37,673 nucleotides of DNA from Allobosea sp. 12-68-7 (GCA_002279705.1 NCCO01000096.1:1-37673); one strand, 5' to 3'. Counted from the first letter of the stretch, positions 8,201 through 18,710 are shown. Translations and numbers: made by a program. The notes: generated by a model from the letters alone, not told the origin.

Positions 8201-9613
8201 ATGACGGACGCAGCGCGGCTGATGGTGCCCCATGACCACCAGCGTGTCGCCTGCGCGGCGATCCTCGCCGCGCGGGCGTCGGGAGCGCCGGGTTTCCTGC
8301 TCGGCGACCTCACGGGCCTGGGCAAGACGCTCTCGGCTTGGCTCGCGCTCTCGGCCATGCCGGAGGACGAGATCCTGGTGATCTGCCCGAAGGGCGCGAT
8401 CCCGCAATGGCGGCGGACCATGGCGCTGTCGGGCCTGCCGGCGAAGCGCGTCACGCTGATGAACTTCGAGAAGACGAAGTCGCTGCTGGCGCCACCGCCG
8501 GATTCGAAGAAGCGCTCGGTGCGGGCCAAGAACAACGAGCTCGCCAAGCTCGGCAGCCCGAAGCGCATCTGGCCGCTGGTCGTGATCGACGAGGCGCATC
8601 GCATCCGTAACCCCAACTCGCAGCAGGGGTTGGTCTGCCGGCAGATGGCGGCCGCCGCCGCCTTCACGATCTATATGAGCGCGACCGCCGGCCAGTCGCC
8701 GCACGAGCTCTCCTATCTCGGGCCGCTGCTGGCGCGCGCCGCCGACATGCCGAGCGCCGATCTCGACGGTTTCCGCCAGCTGATGAAGCGGCTGAAGATG
8801 GGCAGGGCGAGGGGGCGCTGGAAGAACTGGAGCTGGGAGCCCAACGAGGCCGACCGCGCCCGGATGGCGGGCCTGCTCTATCGCGGCCCGCGCGCGATCG
8901 GGCTGCGGCGCCGGCCGGAGGAGATCGCAGGCTGGCCGGAAGTGCAGCGCGAGCTCGCCCCGGTCGCGCTCGATGCGGCCGCGCGCAAGCTCTACGAGGC
9001 GACCTGGCGCGAGTTCCGCAAAGAGCTCGGCCTCGCCGGCGGGTCGACGCGCAAGCCGCAGGGCTGGGCGGCCGATCTGCGCTTCCGCCAGAAGGCGAGC
9101 CTGCTGCGCATCCAAGGCACGGTCGATTTCTGCGACGATCTGCTCGGCAATGACGAGCAGGTGGCGGTCTCCGTCGCCTTCCTTGAGACCAGCGCGATGC
9201 TGGCCGATGCGCTGCGCGGGCGCGGCTGGCGCGTGGACGAGATCAATGGTGAGCGCAGCGGCCTCCAGAACGAGGAGACGCGGCTGTCCTTCCAGACCGG
9301 GCAGCTCGACGCCGTGATCTTCACCGTCACCGAGTCGATATCGCTCCATCGCGGCGAGATGCCGGGCGGCGAGCGCGAACGCTCGCTGGTGATCCACGAC
9401 ATGCGCCACAGCGCGATCCAGCTCCAGCAGATCGAGGGGCGCTGCCACCGCGACGGCCAGCACGCCACGATCTTCTACGCCTATGCCGAGGACACGGTGG
9501 AGGAGGCGGTGGCCGGCACGGTGATCGCGCGCATGGCGGCGATGGAGGGGCTGGCGGGCGACGACACGCGCCTGCTCGAGGCGATCGCCGAGATCGTGGA
9601 GGGGAGGAGCTAA
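8201..9613 (+). CDS. SNF2-type DEAH-box helicase/translocase, stand-alone
   Basis: This 470-residue superfamily 2 ATPase consists only of the two RecA-like lobes. Motif I is GDLTGLGKTLS (near residues 35-45), motif II is DEAH in VVIDEAHRIRN, and motif III is MSATA. In lobe 2, motif V is around FTVTESISLH and motif VI is QIEGRCHRDGQ with its arginine finger, very like SNF2/RapA enzymes. There is no nuclease, zinc finger or DNA-binding extension, and the usual DEMGLGKT is changed to DLTGLGKT. Compact SNF2-like proteins of this type occur in phages and scattered in alphaproteobacterial chromosomes. A role in moving on duplex DNA or displacing proteins is inference. GTG 8192 is an alternative start; ATG 8201 is preferred. 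A GTCATTGCGAG palindrome begins five bases after the stop. No phage genes are seen around it. Confidence 0.85.
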   Translation: MTDAARLMVPHDHQRVACAAILAARASGAPGFLLGDLTGLGKTLSAWLALSAMPEDEILVICPKGAIPQWRRTMALSGLPAKRVTLMNFEKTKSLLAPPPDSKKRSVRAKNNELAKLGSPKRIWPLVVIDEAHRIRNPNSQQGLVCRQMAAAAAFTIYMSATAGQSPHELSYLGPLLARAADMPSADLDGFRQLMKRLKMGRARGRWKNWSWEPNEADRARMAGLLYRGPRAIGLRRRPEEIAGWPEVQRELAPVALDAAARKLYEATWREFRKELGLAGGSTRKPQGWAADLRFRQKASLLRIQGTVDFCDDLLGNDEQVAVSVAFLETSAMLADALRGRGWRVDEINGERSGLQNEETRLSFQTGQLDAVIFTVTESISLHRGEMPGGERERSLVIHDMRHSAIQLQQIEGRCHRDGQHATIFYAYAEDTVEEAVAGTVIARMAAMEGLAGDDTRLLEAIAEIVEGRS

Positions 9614-9617
9614 CCCT

Positions 9618-9713
9618 GTCATTGCGAGCGTAGCGAAGCAATCCAGGAGGACAGGGTCGAACGGTCTGCCCAGTCCTCCTGGATTGCTTCGTCGCTGCGC
9701 TCCTCGCAATGAC
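9618..9713. repeat. Palindromic repeat, GTCATTGCGAG family, copy 1
   Basis: A 96-base imperfect inverted repeat starts GTCATTGCGAGCGTAGCGAA and ends with the complement (…CGCTCCTCGCAATGAC); inner arms GGAGGAC/GTCCTCC also pair. The same arms recur at 26640-26724 and 29086-29164. It fills the gap between the convergent helicase and malQ genes, a typical REP-like position, and could act as a two-way terminator or mRNA stabiliser. Confidence 0.9.
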
Positions 9714-9721
9714 GGTGCCGT

Positions 9722-11785
9722 TCAGCCCTCCGAACGTGGCGGTCCGAGGTCCGCGAGGCGCCGTCTGACGCGGTCGTCGTCGAGCAGCGTGGCGGCCTCG
9801 CCGTCGAGCCGGTGGCGCCAGTTCGGTTTCTCGGTCGTGGTGCCCGGCACGTTCGGCTGGGTGCGGATCCCCAGCGCATCCTCGATCGGCAGCAGTTTCA
9901 GCGTGCAGGGCGTGCGGGCGATGAAGCGGATCGCGGCATCGACGACCGGCTCGGTCGCCTCCGGAGCCGGGCGCTCGCCCTCGACCAGCCCGGCCTGCTG
10001 GAAGGCGCTCCAGAGCACGCCACGGTCCCAGGCGCGAATGCCCTGATGATCGACGCCGTCGTCGGTGGGCTCGAGATCGGCGCCGGCCCACCAGCCCGCG
10101 GTGGGGATGAGATCATGCGTCGTGGTGAGGGCGGCGGCACCGGCATCCCAATGCCCGGGCGCGATGTAGCCGTGATCGCTCTTCTCGAAGCGCAGCACGC
10201 GCAGCCCGGCCACGCCCTGCCGGCGCAGATCGTCGCGGAAACCGTCGGGCAGGGTGCCGAGATCCTCGCCGATGACGATGGCGCTGTGGCGCCAGGATTC
10301 GAGCGCGACGAGTCGGAACAGGGTCTCGGAGGGAAAGGCGACATAGGCGCCCTCCATCGCGGACGCCCCCTCCGGCACCAGCCAGAGCCGGCTGAGTCCC
10401 ATGACATGGTCGATGCGGATGCCGCCGACATGGCGCAGGCTCGCCCGCAGGGTCTCGATGAAGGGCGAAAAGCCGCTCGCCGCCAGCCCCCGCGGCGAGA
10501 AGGTCGTCAGTCCCCAGCTCTGCCCCTCGGCCGCATAATAGTCGGGCGGGGCGCCGACGCTGAGCCCACCGAGGACGTCGTGCTGGCGGCTCCAGGCATG
10601 GCTGCCCGACGCGTCCATGCCGATGGCGAGATCGGCGATGAGCCCGACCTTCATGCCCGCCTCGCGGCAGGCCCGCTGGGCGGCGCCATAGGAGGAGGCG
10701 GTGAGCCATTGCAGGAAGATCTGGTAATCGACCTCCGCGGCGTGCTCGGCCGCGAAGGCTGCGACCGCCGGCCCGTCGGGGTCGCGGAAAGGGGCGTCCC
10801 AGTCCCGCCAGCGCCAGGCCTGTGGGCTGCGACTCAGCTCGGCGGCGTGCAGCACTTCGAAGACGGCGTGGGAACGCAGCAGCGGCGAAGCCTCCGCCAG
10901 CGCCCGGTCGAGCGCCGCGCGGGCCGGGCCGCCGCTGCCGTCGGCTGCGCGCAGCGCCTTGAACAGCGCCCGCAACAGACGCTGGCGCAGCCGCGTGGCG
11001 GCCGGCCAGTCGATCTGGCGGAGCGCCGAGAGCCGCTCCATCTCCTCGCCCAGGCCCTCGCGCGCGATGATCTCGCGCAGCAGCGTCTCCGGCAGGACAG
11101 CGGCCGGGTCGGCGTGGAGCGGGTTGTAGAAGAGGCGCGTCGACGGCGAATAGGGGCTGAAATGCTCGGGCGAGGCGCCATAGAGCGCGTGGACCGGGCT
11201 GATCGCGAGGGCATCGGCCCCGCGCGCGGCAGCCGCCCGCCCGAGTGCGGTGACACCGGCGAAATGGCCGATGCCGCCATCATCCGGTGACCGCAGTGAA
11301 TAGATCTGCGCGGTCAGGCCGAAGCCCGGGGCGCCGGCGTTCAGATCGGCGAAGGTGATGCAGCGTTCGGGCGCGGTCGCGATGGTGAAATCGCCGTCGT
11401 CGAGATGGACGGTGTGATAGCCCGGCCGGTCGAAGGCCGGCAGGGTGAGCGAGCCGTCATAGCCCTCCTCCGAGCGCAGGGTGCGGCGCGTCCCGCCATC
11501 GAGGGTGAGCTCGACCGGGCTTCCCGCCTGGGCTGCGATCGGCAGCACGACCGGCTGACCGGTGCGGGCCGTGGTGAAGCGGGACTGGGCGGAGAGGTTC
11601 GCCCCGGCCTCGACGGTCGCCAGCGACTGGCGCAGATCCGCATCGGTCCCGGCCGGCAGGCCGAGCGCCTGCAGGATGACGCGCAGGCTCTGGGCCGAGA
11701 CCTCGCGCTCCGCCCCGGTCTGCTCGGTCCAGCGTGGCGCGATGCCGGCCTTGACGGCGAGCTGGCGCAGGATGTCGTCGCTCAT
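9722..11785 (-). CDS. malQ: 4-alpha-glucanotransferase (amylomaltase)
   Basis: This 687-residue GH77 enzyme moves alpha-1,4-glucan segments between maltodextrins and releases glucose. Signature regions are visible: SPVHALYGASPEHFSPYSPS in the donor-binding N-terminal part, and DVLGGLSVGAPPDYYAAEGQ before the active site. The nucleophile is Asp459 in GIRIDHVMGL and the general acid is Glu507 in VIGEDLGT. A further conserved Asp follows in TTTHDLIPT. Residues 1-110 form the extra N-terminal domain seen in long bacterial MalQ proteins. ATG 11785 (MSDDILRQLAVKAG) fits the family; the longer upstream frame overlaps glgB and is unlikely. It follows glgB on the same strand after a 55-base gap, so they probably form one operon in which MalQ recycles short dextrins released by debranching. 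Confidence 0.95.
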   Translation of the reverse strand: MSDDILRQLAVKAGIAPRWTEQTGAEREVSAQSLRVILQALGLPAGTDADLRQSLATVEAGANLSAQSRFTTARTGQPVVLPIAAQAGSPVELTLDGGTRRTLRSEEGYDGSLTLPAFDRPGYHTVHLDDGDFTIATAPERCITFADLNAGAPGFGLTAQIYSLRSPDDGGIGHFAGVTALGRAAAARGADALAISPVHALYGASPEHFSPYSPSTRLFYNPLHADPAAVLPETLLREIIAREGLGEEMERLSALRQIDWPAATRLRQRLLRALFKALRAADGSGGPARAALDRALAEASPLLRSHAVFEVLHAAELSRSPQAWRWRDWDAPFRDPDGPAVAAFAAEHAAEVDYQIFLQWLTASSYGAAQRACREAGMKVGLIADLAIGMDASGSHAWSRQHDVLGGLSVGAPPDYYAAEGQSWGLTTFSPRGLAASGFSPFIETLRASLRHVGGIRIDHVMGLSRLWLVPEGASAMEGAYVAFPSETLFRLVALESWRHSAIVIGEDLGTLPDGFRDDLRRQGVAGLRVLRFEKSDHGYIAPGHWDAGAAALTTTHDLIPTAGWWAGADLEPTDDGVDHQGIRAWDRGVLWSAFQQAGLVEGERPAPEATEPVVDAAIRFIARTPCTLKLLPIEDALGIRTQPNVPGTTTEKPNWRHRLDGEAATLLDDDRVRRRLADLGPPRSEG

Positions 11786-11840
11786 GCAGGGCTCCGCGGG
11801 CGGGTTGGATCGGCCATGATGGCGGTGGACGGCCGGGCGG

Positions 11841-14063
11841 TCATGCGCCCTCCACGCCGTGAGCGTCATGCTCCAGCACCAGAAGCCCGAGCGGCGGCAG
11901 CGTCAGCGACAGGCTCTGCGGGTGACCATGGGCCGCGACGCCGTGTGTCTCGACCGCACCGCCATTGCCGAGGTTCGAGCCGCCATAGATCTGGGCATCG
12001 CTGTTCAGCCGCTCGCGCCAGAGCCCGGCATGCGGCACGCCGATGCGGTGGTCGTGCCGGGGCACCGGCGTCATGTTGGCGACGACGAGGACCTCGGCGG
12101 CGCCGGGACGGCTGGCGCGGCTGAAGGCGAAGACGGCGTTGGCGCTGTCGTCGGCGACGATCCAGGCGAAACCCTCGGGCTGGTGGTCGAGCCGGTACAG
12201 GGCCGGCGTCGCGCGGTAGAGCGCGTTGAGGTCGCGTACCAGCTTCGAGGCGCCCTGCCGGCGCTCGTCGAAGGGGTGCGGCCAGGGGAAGGGGGCGTCG
12301 ACGGACCATTCGTCCTGCGCGCCGAACTCGCAGCCCATGAAGAGCAGCTTCTTGCCCGGATGGGTCCACATCATCGCCAGATAGAGCCGCAGATTGGCGA
12401 AGCGCTGCCAGTCATCGCCCGGCATGCGCGCGAGCAGCGAGCCCTTTCCGTGCACGACCTCGTCATGGGAGATCGGCAGCACGAAGTTCTCCGAGAAGGC
12501 GTAGACGAGACCGAAGGTGACGTCGTCGCCGTGATAGCCGCGATGGACGGGATCATGGGCGATGTAGCGCAGCGTGTCGTGCATCCAGCCCATGTTCCAT
12601 TTGAAGTGGAAGCCGAGCCCGCCATGGTGGACCGGCTGCGTCACGCCCGGCCAGGCCGTCGATTCCTCGGCGATGGTGACGGCACCCCGGCCGCGCGTGC
12701 CGACCAATGTGTTGAGCTCCTGGAAGAAGCTGACCGCCTCGAGATTCTCGCGGCCGCCGAGATGGTTGGGCACCCATTCGTCCGGCTTGCGGCTGTAGTC
12801 GCGGTAGAGCATCGAGGCGACCGCATCGACCCGTAAGCCGTCGAGATGGAAGGTCTCGATCCAGAACAGGGCCGACGCGATCAGGAAGCCGCGGACCTCG
12901 CTGCGCCCGACATTGTAGATCAGCGTGTTCCAGTCGACATGGAAGCCTTGGCGCGGGTCCTCATGCTCGTAGAGCGCCGTGCCGTCGAAGCGCGCCAGCC
13001 CGTGCTCGTCGGAGGGAAAATGCGCCGGCACCCAGTCCAGGATCACGCCGATGCCGGCAGCGTGGCAGCGGTCGACGAAACGGGCGAAGGCCTCGGGCGG
13101 GCCCAGTCTCGCCGTTGGCGCGAAGAGGGCGAGCGGCTGGTAGCCCCAGGAGCCGCCAAAGGGATGCTCGGTGATCGGCATCAGCTCGACATGACTGAAG
13201 CCCATATGCTGGAGATAGGGGATCAGGCGCTCGCTGGCCTCGTCCCAGGAGCCCATCTGGCCCCATTCGGTGCGCAGCCAGGAGCCGACATGGACCTCGT
13301 AGAGGCTCATCGGCGCCGTCATCGGGTCGGCGTTCTCACGCGCCTTCAGCCAGTCGAAATCGGTCCAGGCGAAGGCGGGCGCTTCGGCGACGACCGAGCC
13401 GGTGCGCGGCGGCAGTTCCGTGCGCCGGGCGAGCGGGTCCGCCTTCCAGGACAGGGCCTCGCCCGTGCCCGAGACCAGCGCATATTTGTAGACCGCGCCG
13501 GCCTCGACGCCGGGGATGAACAGCTCCCAGATGCCGGCCCCCAGGCGGCGGCGCATCGGGTGGCGGGAGGCGTTCCAGCCGTTGAAATCGCCGACCACCG
13601 CGACATGGGCGGCGTTGGGTGCCCAGAGCGCGAAGAGCACGCCGGCGACGCCGTTTATCTCGCGCAGATTGGCGCCGAGCCTGGTCGCGAGGTCGAAATG
13701 GCGCCCCTCGGCCGCGAGATGGAGGTCGTCGTCGGAGAGCAGCAGGCCGAAGCTGTAAGGGTCTGCCGTCTCGGTGATGCCGCCCGGCCAGGCGGTGCGG
13801 ATGCGATAGGGGCCGTCGCTCGGGCAGGGCGCCTCATGGAGGCCGCCGCCTGCGTCGATCATCGGCACGGCGCGCCGCGCCTCGCCCTCGCCGGTCACGA
13901 GTTCGACATAGTTCGCGCCCGGCAGGAAGGCGCGCACCAGACCGACATCCTCGACGATATGGCGGCCGAGGACGGCGAAGGGGTCCGGGTGGCGCCCGGC
14001 GACGAGCGCATCGATGTCGCGTGCCGGGAGGCGGGGCAGTCTGAGCGGCATCGGTCGCGTCAT
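11841..14063 (-). CDS. glgB: 1,4-alpha-glucan branching enzyme
   Basis: This 740-residue GH13 enzyme makes alpha-1,6 branches in glycogen. It has an N-terminal domain, then the CBM48 module with DFNGWNASRHPMRR around residues 160-175. The (beta/alpha)8 barrel follows: HPFGGSWGYQPLALFAPTA near residue 305, the nucleophile Asp413 in DGLRVDAVASMLY, the acid/base Glu466 in the AEEST motif, and SHDEVVHGKGSLL containing the third catalytic Asp. Length matches long-type GlgB (E. coli about 730). ATG 14063 (MTRPMPLRLPRLP) is chosen over a frame extension to 14123; GGAG lies upstream. It is first in a glgB-malQ operon. glgA lies just upstream on the same strand, but a plus-strand gene (14264-14593) intervenes, so glgB probably has its own promoter. 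Confidence 0.97.
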   Translation of the reverse strand: MTRPMPLRLPRLPARDIDALVAGRHPDPFAVLGRHIVEDVGLVRAFLPGANYVELVTGEGEARRAVPMIDAGGGLHEAPCPSDGPYRIRTAWPGGITETADPYSFGLLLSDDDLHLAAEGRHFDLATRLGANLREINGVAGVLFALWAPNAAHVAVVGDFNGWNASRHPMRRRLGAGIWELFIPGVEAGAVYKYALVSGTGEALSWKADPLARRTELPPRTGSVVAEAPAFAWTDFDWLKARENADPMTAPMSLYEVHVGSWLRTEWGQMGSWDEASERLIPYLQHMGFSHVELMPITEHPFGGSWGYQPLALFAPTARLGPPEAFARFVDRCHAAGIGVILDWVPAHFPSDEHGLARFDGTALYEHEDPRQGFHVDWNTLIYNVGRSEVRGFLIASALFWIETFHLDGLRVDAVASMLYRDYSRKPDEWVPNHLGGRENLEAVSFFQELNTLVGTRGRGAVTIAEESTAWPGVTQPVHHGGLGFHFKWNMGWMHDTLRYIAHDPVHRGYHGDDVTFGLVYAFSENFVLPISHDEVVHGKGSLLARMPGDDWQRFANLRLYLAMMWTHPGKKLLFMGCEFGAQDEWSVDAPFPWPHPFDERRQGASKLVRDLNALYRATPALYRLDHQPEGFAWIVADDSANAVFAFSRASRPGAAEVLVVANMTPVPRHDHRIGVPHAGLWRERLNSDAQIYGGSNLGNGGAVETHGVAAHGHPQSLSLTLPPLGLLVLEHDAHGVEGA

Positions 14064-14263
14064 TCGGTCGGGCTCCAGCGCGAATGCGACTCCACCTGCG
14101 GTGGGGAATCGTCGATGATGCAACGCAGCGAAGCCCGCCCGCGTTCCGCGCCACGGCCTGCATTCTCCGGCGATTCCCGAAGCCCTCCAAGAGGCTCTGG
14201 AACCATCGGCATCCGGTCCGGTTGTCGCACAGCAATGCTGGCCTGTGAGAGGGAGGATGCCGA

Positions 14264-14593
14264 ATGAGCCGGGAGCAGACCATCCGCGACGTGGCCTATG
14301 CGATCTGGGAGGCGGAGGGCAAGCCCCAGGGCCGCGACGCCCAGCACTGGCGGATGGCGGAGGAGCGGGTCGCCGCCAGCGCAGGCCGGGAGGCGCGCGT
14401 CAAGGCGAAGGCGCCAACCAAGCGTGCCGCGAAGCCCGCCGCTCCCGTCAAGGGCAAGGCCGTGGCCGACAAAACCGCCGAGGCGGCTCCGGCCAAGGTC
14501 GCGCCCAAGCGCCCGGCCAACAAGAGCCCGGCCAACAAGAGCCCGGCCAAGGCCGCTGCTGCGAAGGCGAAGCCCGCCGCGTCGAAGAGATAG
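14264..14593 (+). CDS. DUF2934 protein with Lys/Ala/Pro-rich tail
   Basis: This 109-residue protein has two parts. Residues 1-40 (TIRDVAYAIWEAEGKPQGRD, then HWRMAEE) match the short DUF2934 helix pair, common in small proteins of Rhizobiales and of unknown function. Residues 45-109 are rich in Lys, Ala and Pro, with tandem KSPANKSPAK-like repeats that resemble the C-terminal tails of histone H1-like nucleoid proteins. The start is well supported: GGGAGGA at 14251-14257 lies six bases before the ATG. Nucleic-acid or nucleoid binding through the basic tail is inference only. It stands on the opposite strand to the glg genes on both sides and is likely unrelated to them. Confidence 0.8.
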   Translation: MSREQTIRDVAYAIWEAEGKPQGRDAQHWRMAEERVAASAGREARVKAKAPTKRAAKPAAPVKGKAVADKTAEAAPAKVAPKRPANKSPANKSPAKAAAAKAKPAASKR

Positions 14594-14715
14594 GATGAGC
14601 GCCGCCGTCATTCGGAGCCGGCCGTCCGCAGACGCGCCGGCTTTCGCCTTTGCGTCAGTCCGGCAGCGGGCGGAACGGCCCGAGCCCGAAGCGATGCCCT
14701 GCTGGCCAACCGCGA

Positions 14716-16095
14716 TCAGCTGGCGAGAGCCCTCGCATAGACATCCGCGTAGCGGTTCGTCGGCCGGCCGATCGTGTCGACCAGCCCGCCGGTGCGGTAG
14801 GCGATCGGCAGCGCGCCCGAGCGCTGGGCGTACATCTGGCTCAACCCGCAGGGCTCGAACCGCGAGGGCATCAGCAGGAAGTCGCTGGCGGCGAAGATGC
14901 GCCGTGCCTCGGCATCGTCGAATCCGATGCGCGCGGCGACGGAGCGCGGATGCTGACGGGCGAGCCGCTCCACCGCCTCCTCCAGTCGGGGCTCGCCGCG
15001 GCCGGTGACGACGAGCTGCCCGCCGCGGGCGATGATCGTCTCGGCGGCCTCGATCGAGAGGTCGATCCCCTTCTGGTGAACGAGGCGCGAGATGATCGAG
15101 AAGAGCGGGCCGCGCGAGGGCGGCAGGTCGAAACTCTTGCGGATGTCCTCGGCGCTGCGGCGCTTCCACTGGCGGACGCCGCGCGTGGCGCCGGGGGCGG
15201 GCGGATCCCAGCTGTCGTCGATGCCGTTGACGATCCCGGTCAGCCGCCCCTCCTGCATGCGCTGCCGGAGCAGGCCGTCGAGCCCGCAGCCATGCTCGGC
15301 CGTGGTGATCTCGTGGGCATAGGTCTCGCTCACCGTGGTGACGTGGGAGCTGTAGTAGATGCCACTCTTCAGGAAGGAGATCTTGCCGTGGAACTCGGCT
15401 CCGTTGACCGAGAAGGCGAGGTCGGGAATCCCGAGCGCCGTCATGCGGCTGGGCTGGTAGAGGCCCTGATAGGCGAGGTTGTGGATGGTCAGGATCGAGG
15501 GCGTGGCGAGCCCCTTCCAGCGCATGTAGCCAGAAGCGAGCGCGGAGGGCCAGTCGTTGACGTGGACGACGTCGGGTTTCCAGTTGGGGTCGGCCTCGCC
15601 GGCCGCGATCTCGGCCGCCGCCAGCGAAAGCCGGGCGAAGCGGATGTCGTTGTCGACGAAATCGCCGCCCGAGAAGGGGCCGTAGGGCGAGCCCTCGCGA
15701 TCATAGAGCTCGTCGCAGAGCACAGCGTAGATGGTGAGCCCGTCCGGCGTGCGGAAACGGCCGAGCGACCAGGGCGGCAGGCTCGCCGTGCGCGGCATTT
15801 CGCGGACGATGTCCATGGCGGGGCTGGCGGTGCGGACCTGGCGGAAGCCGGGGAGCAGCACGCGGACGTCGCAGAGGGTGCGCAGCTGTCGCGGCAGGGC
15901 GGTCGAGACCTCGCCGAGGCCGCCGGCCTTGATGAAATCGCCCATCTCGGAGGTGACGAACAGCAGGCGCGTCGTGCCGGGAAGCTTGGGACCAGGGTCG
16001 GGAGCACCATCCTTCACGGCCTGCGCATAGGTCAGCGCGTGGCCCGAGGTGGAGGGGCCGCCGTCGATGCCCGTTTCCTTCAGCGACTCGGCCAT
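14716..16095 (-). CDS. glgA: Glycogen synthase (ADP-glucose type), lacking part of the C-terminal domain
   Basis: This 459-residue GT5 glycosyltransferase adds glucose from ADP-glucose to glycogen. It has an unusual 40-residue N-terminal extension before LLFVTSEMGDFIKAGGLGEV, which holds the ADP-glucose-binding Lys-X-Gly-Gly. Then come VVHVNDWPSAL, ISRLVHQKGIDL and the C-terminal catalytic stretch MPSRFEPCGLSQMYAQRSG with ALPIAYRTGGLVDT. In usual GlgA proteins about 55-60 further residues separate GGL.DT from the final helix. Here the sequence jumps to IGRPTNRYADVYARALAS and stops, where RYADVYARAL resembles the normal last helix. The gap keeps the frame, so the protein is made but lacks part of the second Rossmann lobe. 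ATG 16095 has GGGGAG upstream. It is divergent from glgX. Activity is uncertain. Confidence 0.85.
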   Translation of the reverse strand: MAESLKETGIDGGPSTSGHALTYAQAVKDGAPDPGPKLPGTTRLLFVTSEMGDFIKAGGLGEVSTALPRQLRTLCDVRVLLPGFRQVRTASPAMDIVREMPRTASLPPWSLGRFRTPDGLTIYAVLCDELYDREGSPYGPFSGGDFVDNDIRFARLSLAAAEIAAGEADPNWKPDVVHVNDWPSALASGYMRWKGLATPSILTIHNLAYQGLYQPSRMTALGIPDLAFSVNGAEFHGKISFLKSGIYYSSHVTTVSETYAHEITTAEHGCGLDGLLRQRMQEGRLTGIVNGIDDSWDPPAPGATRGVRQWKRRSAEDIRKSFDLPPSRGPLFSIISRLVHQKGIDLSIEAAETIIARGGQLVVTGRGEPRLEEAVERLARQHPRSVAARIGFDDAEARRIFAASDFLLMPSRFEPCGLSQMYAQRSGALPIAYRTGGLVDTIGRPTNRYADVYARALAS

Positions 16096-16151
16096 TCCGC
16101 GCTCCCCAGGCAGCTGTGATCCTCAACGCGTTCGGCGGTACGCAGTTCCCG

Positions 16152-16180
16152 GTGCAGTGCAAAAATTTCATGCAATTTCG
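16152..16180. promoter_or_regulatory. AT-rich TGCA-repeat segment between glgA and glgX
   Basis: In the 219-base divergent gap, a short AT-rich island contains TGCA three times, including TGCAAAAATTTCATGCA. On the minus strand it reads TTGCATGAAATTTTTGCA, i.e. two TTGCA-like half sites about 13 bases apart. This is the sort of site a LacI-type sugar regulator could bind to control both glgA and glgX. No clear -35/-10 pair was found for either gene. Inference only. Confidence 0.3.
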
Positions 16181-16314
16181 GGGCCGTGCTTCGGAACTCG
16201 CGCAGCCATCCCACGTTAGACGGTCTGCGGCAGGCTCGCGACGAGGATGTGACGGGGCGCGAAGCGGCATGATGCCGCCGACATCCGTCCGGCCTGATCC
16301 GTCCAGGGGATCCC

Positions 16315-18402
<2,088 letters not shown>

Positions 18403-18406
18403 GCGA

Positions 18407-18435
18407 TTGCAAGTAGCTGCAACTGTAGCTACAAT
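18407..18435 (+). promoter_or_regulatory. brnTA promoter with palindromic operator
   Basis: TTGCAA (18407-18412) and TACAAT (18430-18435) are 17 bases apart, a near-ideal sigma70 promoter. The spacer and -10 box contain the inverted repeat GTAGCT (18413-18418) / AGCTAC (18427-18432), and TGTAGCTACA at 18424-18433 is itself a perfect palindrome. A transcript would begin about 18441-18443, at or next to the GTG of brnT. The palindrome is well placed for autorepression by the BrnT-BrnA complex, as known for this family. Confidence 0.7.
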
Positions 18436-18440
18436 GATCC

Positions 18441-18710
18441 GTGGGCTTCCAATGGGACGAGGCGAAGAGCCAGGCTAACGAAGCCAAGCATGACGTCTCG
18501 TTCGCCGAGGCGTCCCTGGTCTTTCGTGGTCGCTTCCTGTCGCAGCGGGACGCGAGGCGCGACTACGGCGAGGCGCGTTTCGTCGCCTTGGGGATGTCGC
18601 AGGGCCGCTTGTTGCGCGTGGTGTACACGCGGCGGGACGACGATATCCGCATCATCTCCGCCTGGAAAGCGAGCAGTCATGACCGCAAAATCTTCGACCA
18701 AGGTCAGTAA
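18441..18710 (+). CDS. brnT: BrnT family ribonuclease toxin
   Basis: This 89-residue protein is the toxin of a type II BrnT-BrnA system, a RelE-fold ribonuclease that stops translation when free. It starts GFQWDEAKSQANEAKHDVSF, the typical BrnT opening (F.WD..K...N..KH.V.F). It continues with VFRGRFLSQRDARRDYGEARF and ends with LLRVVYTRRDDDIRIISAWK, followed by HDRK. Length is normal for the family. The start is GTG 18441 with no Shine-Dalgarno sequence; with the promoter's -10 box ending at 18435, the mRNA is probably leaderless. The stop lies 32 bases inside the brnA gene. It sits between two glgX-type genes, a likely insertion into the glycogen locus. Confidence 0.9.
   Translation: MGFQWDEAKSQANEAKHDVSFAEASLVFRGRFLSQRDARRDYGEARFVALGMSQGRLLRVVYTRRDDDIRIISAWKASSHDRKIFDQGQ

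Noticed and set aside
9618-9713. CRISPR array
   Set aside because: The repeats are single palindromes far apart, with no regular spacers and no cas genes.
11859-14267. Plus-strand open frames opposite glgB
   Set aside because: They run antisense to a well-conserved enzyme and lack any recognisable motif.
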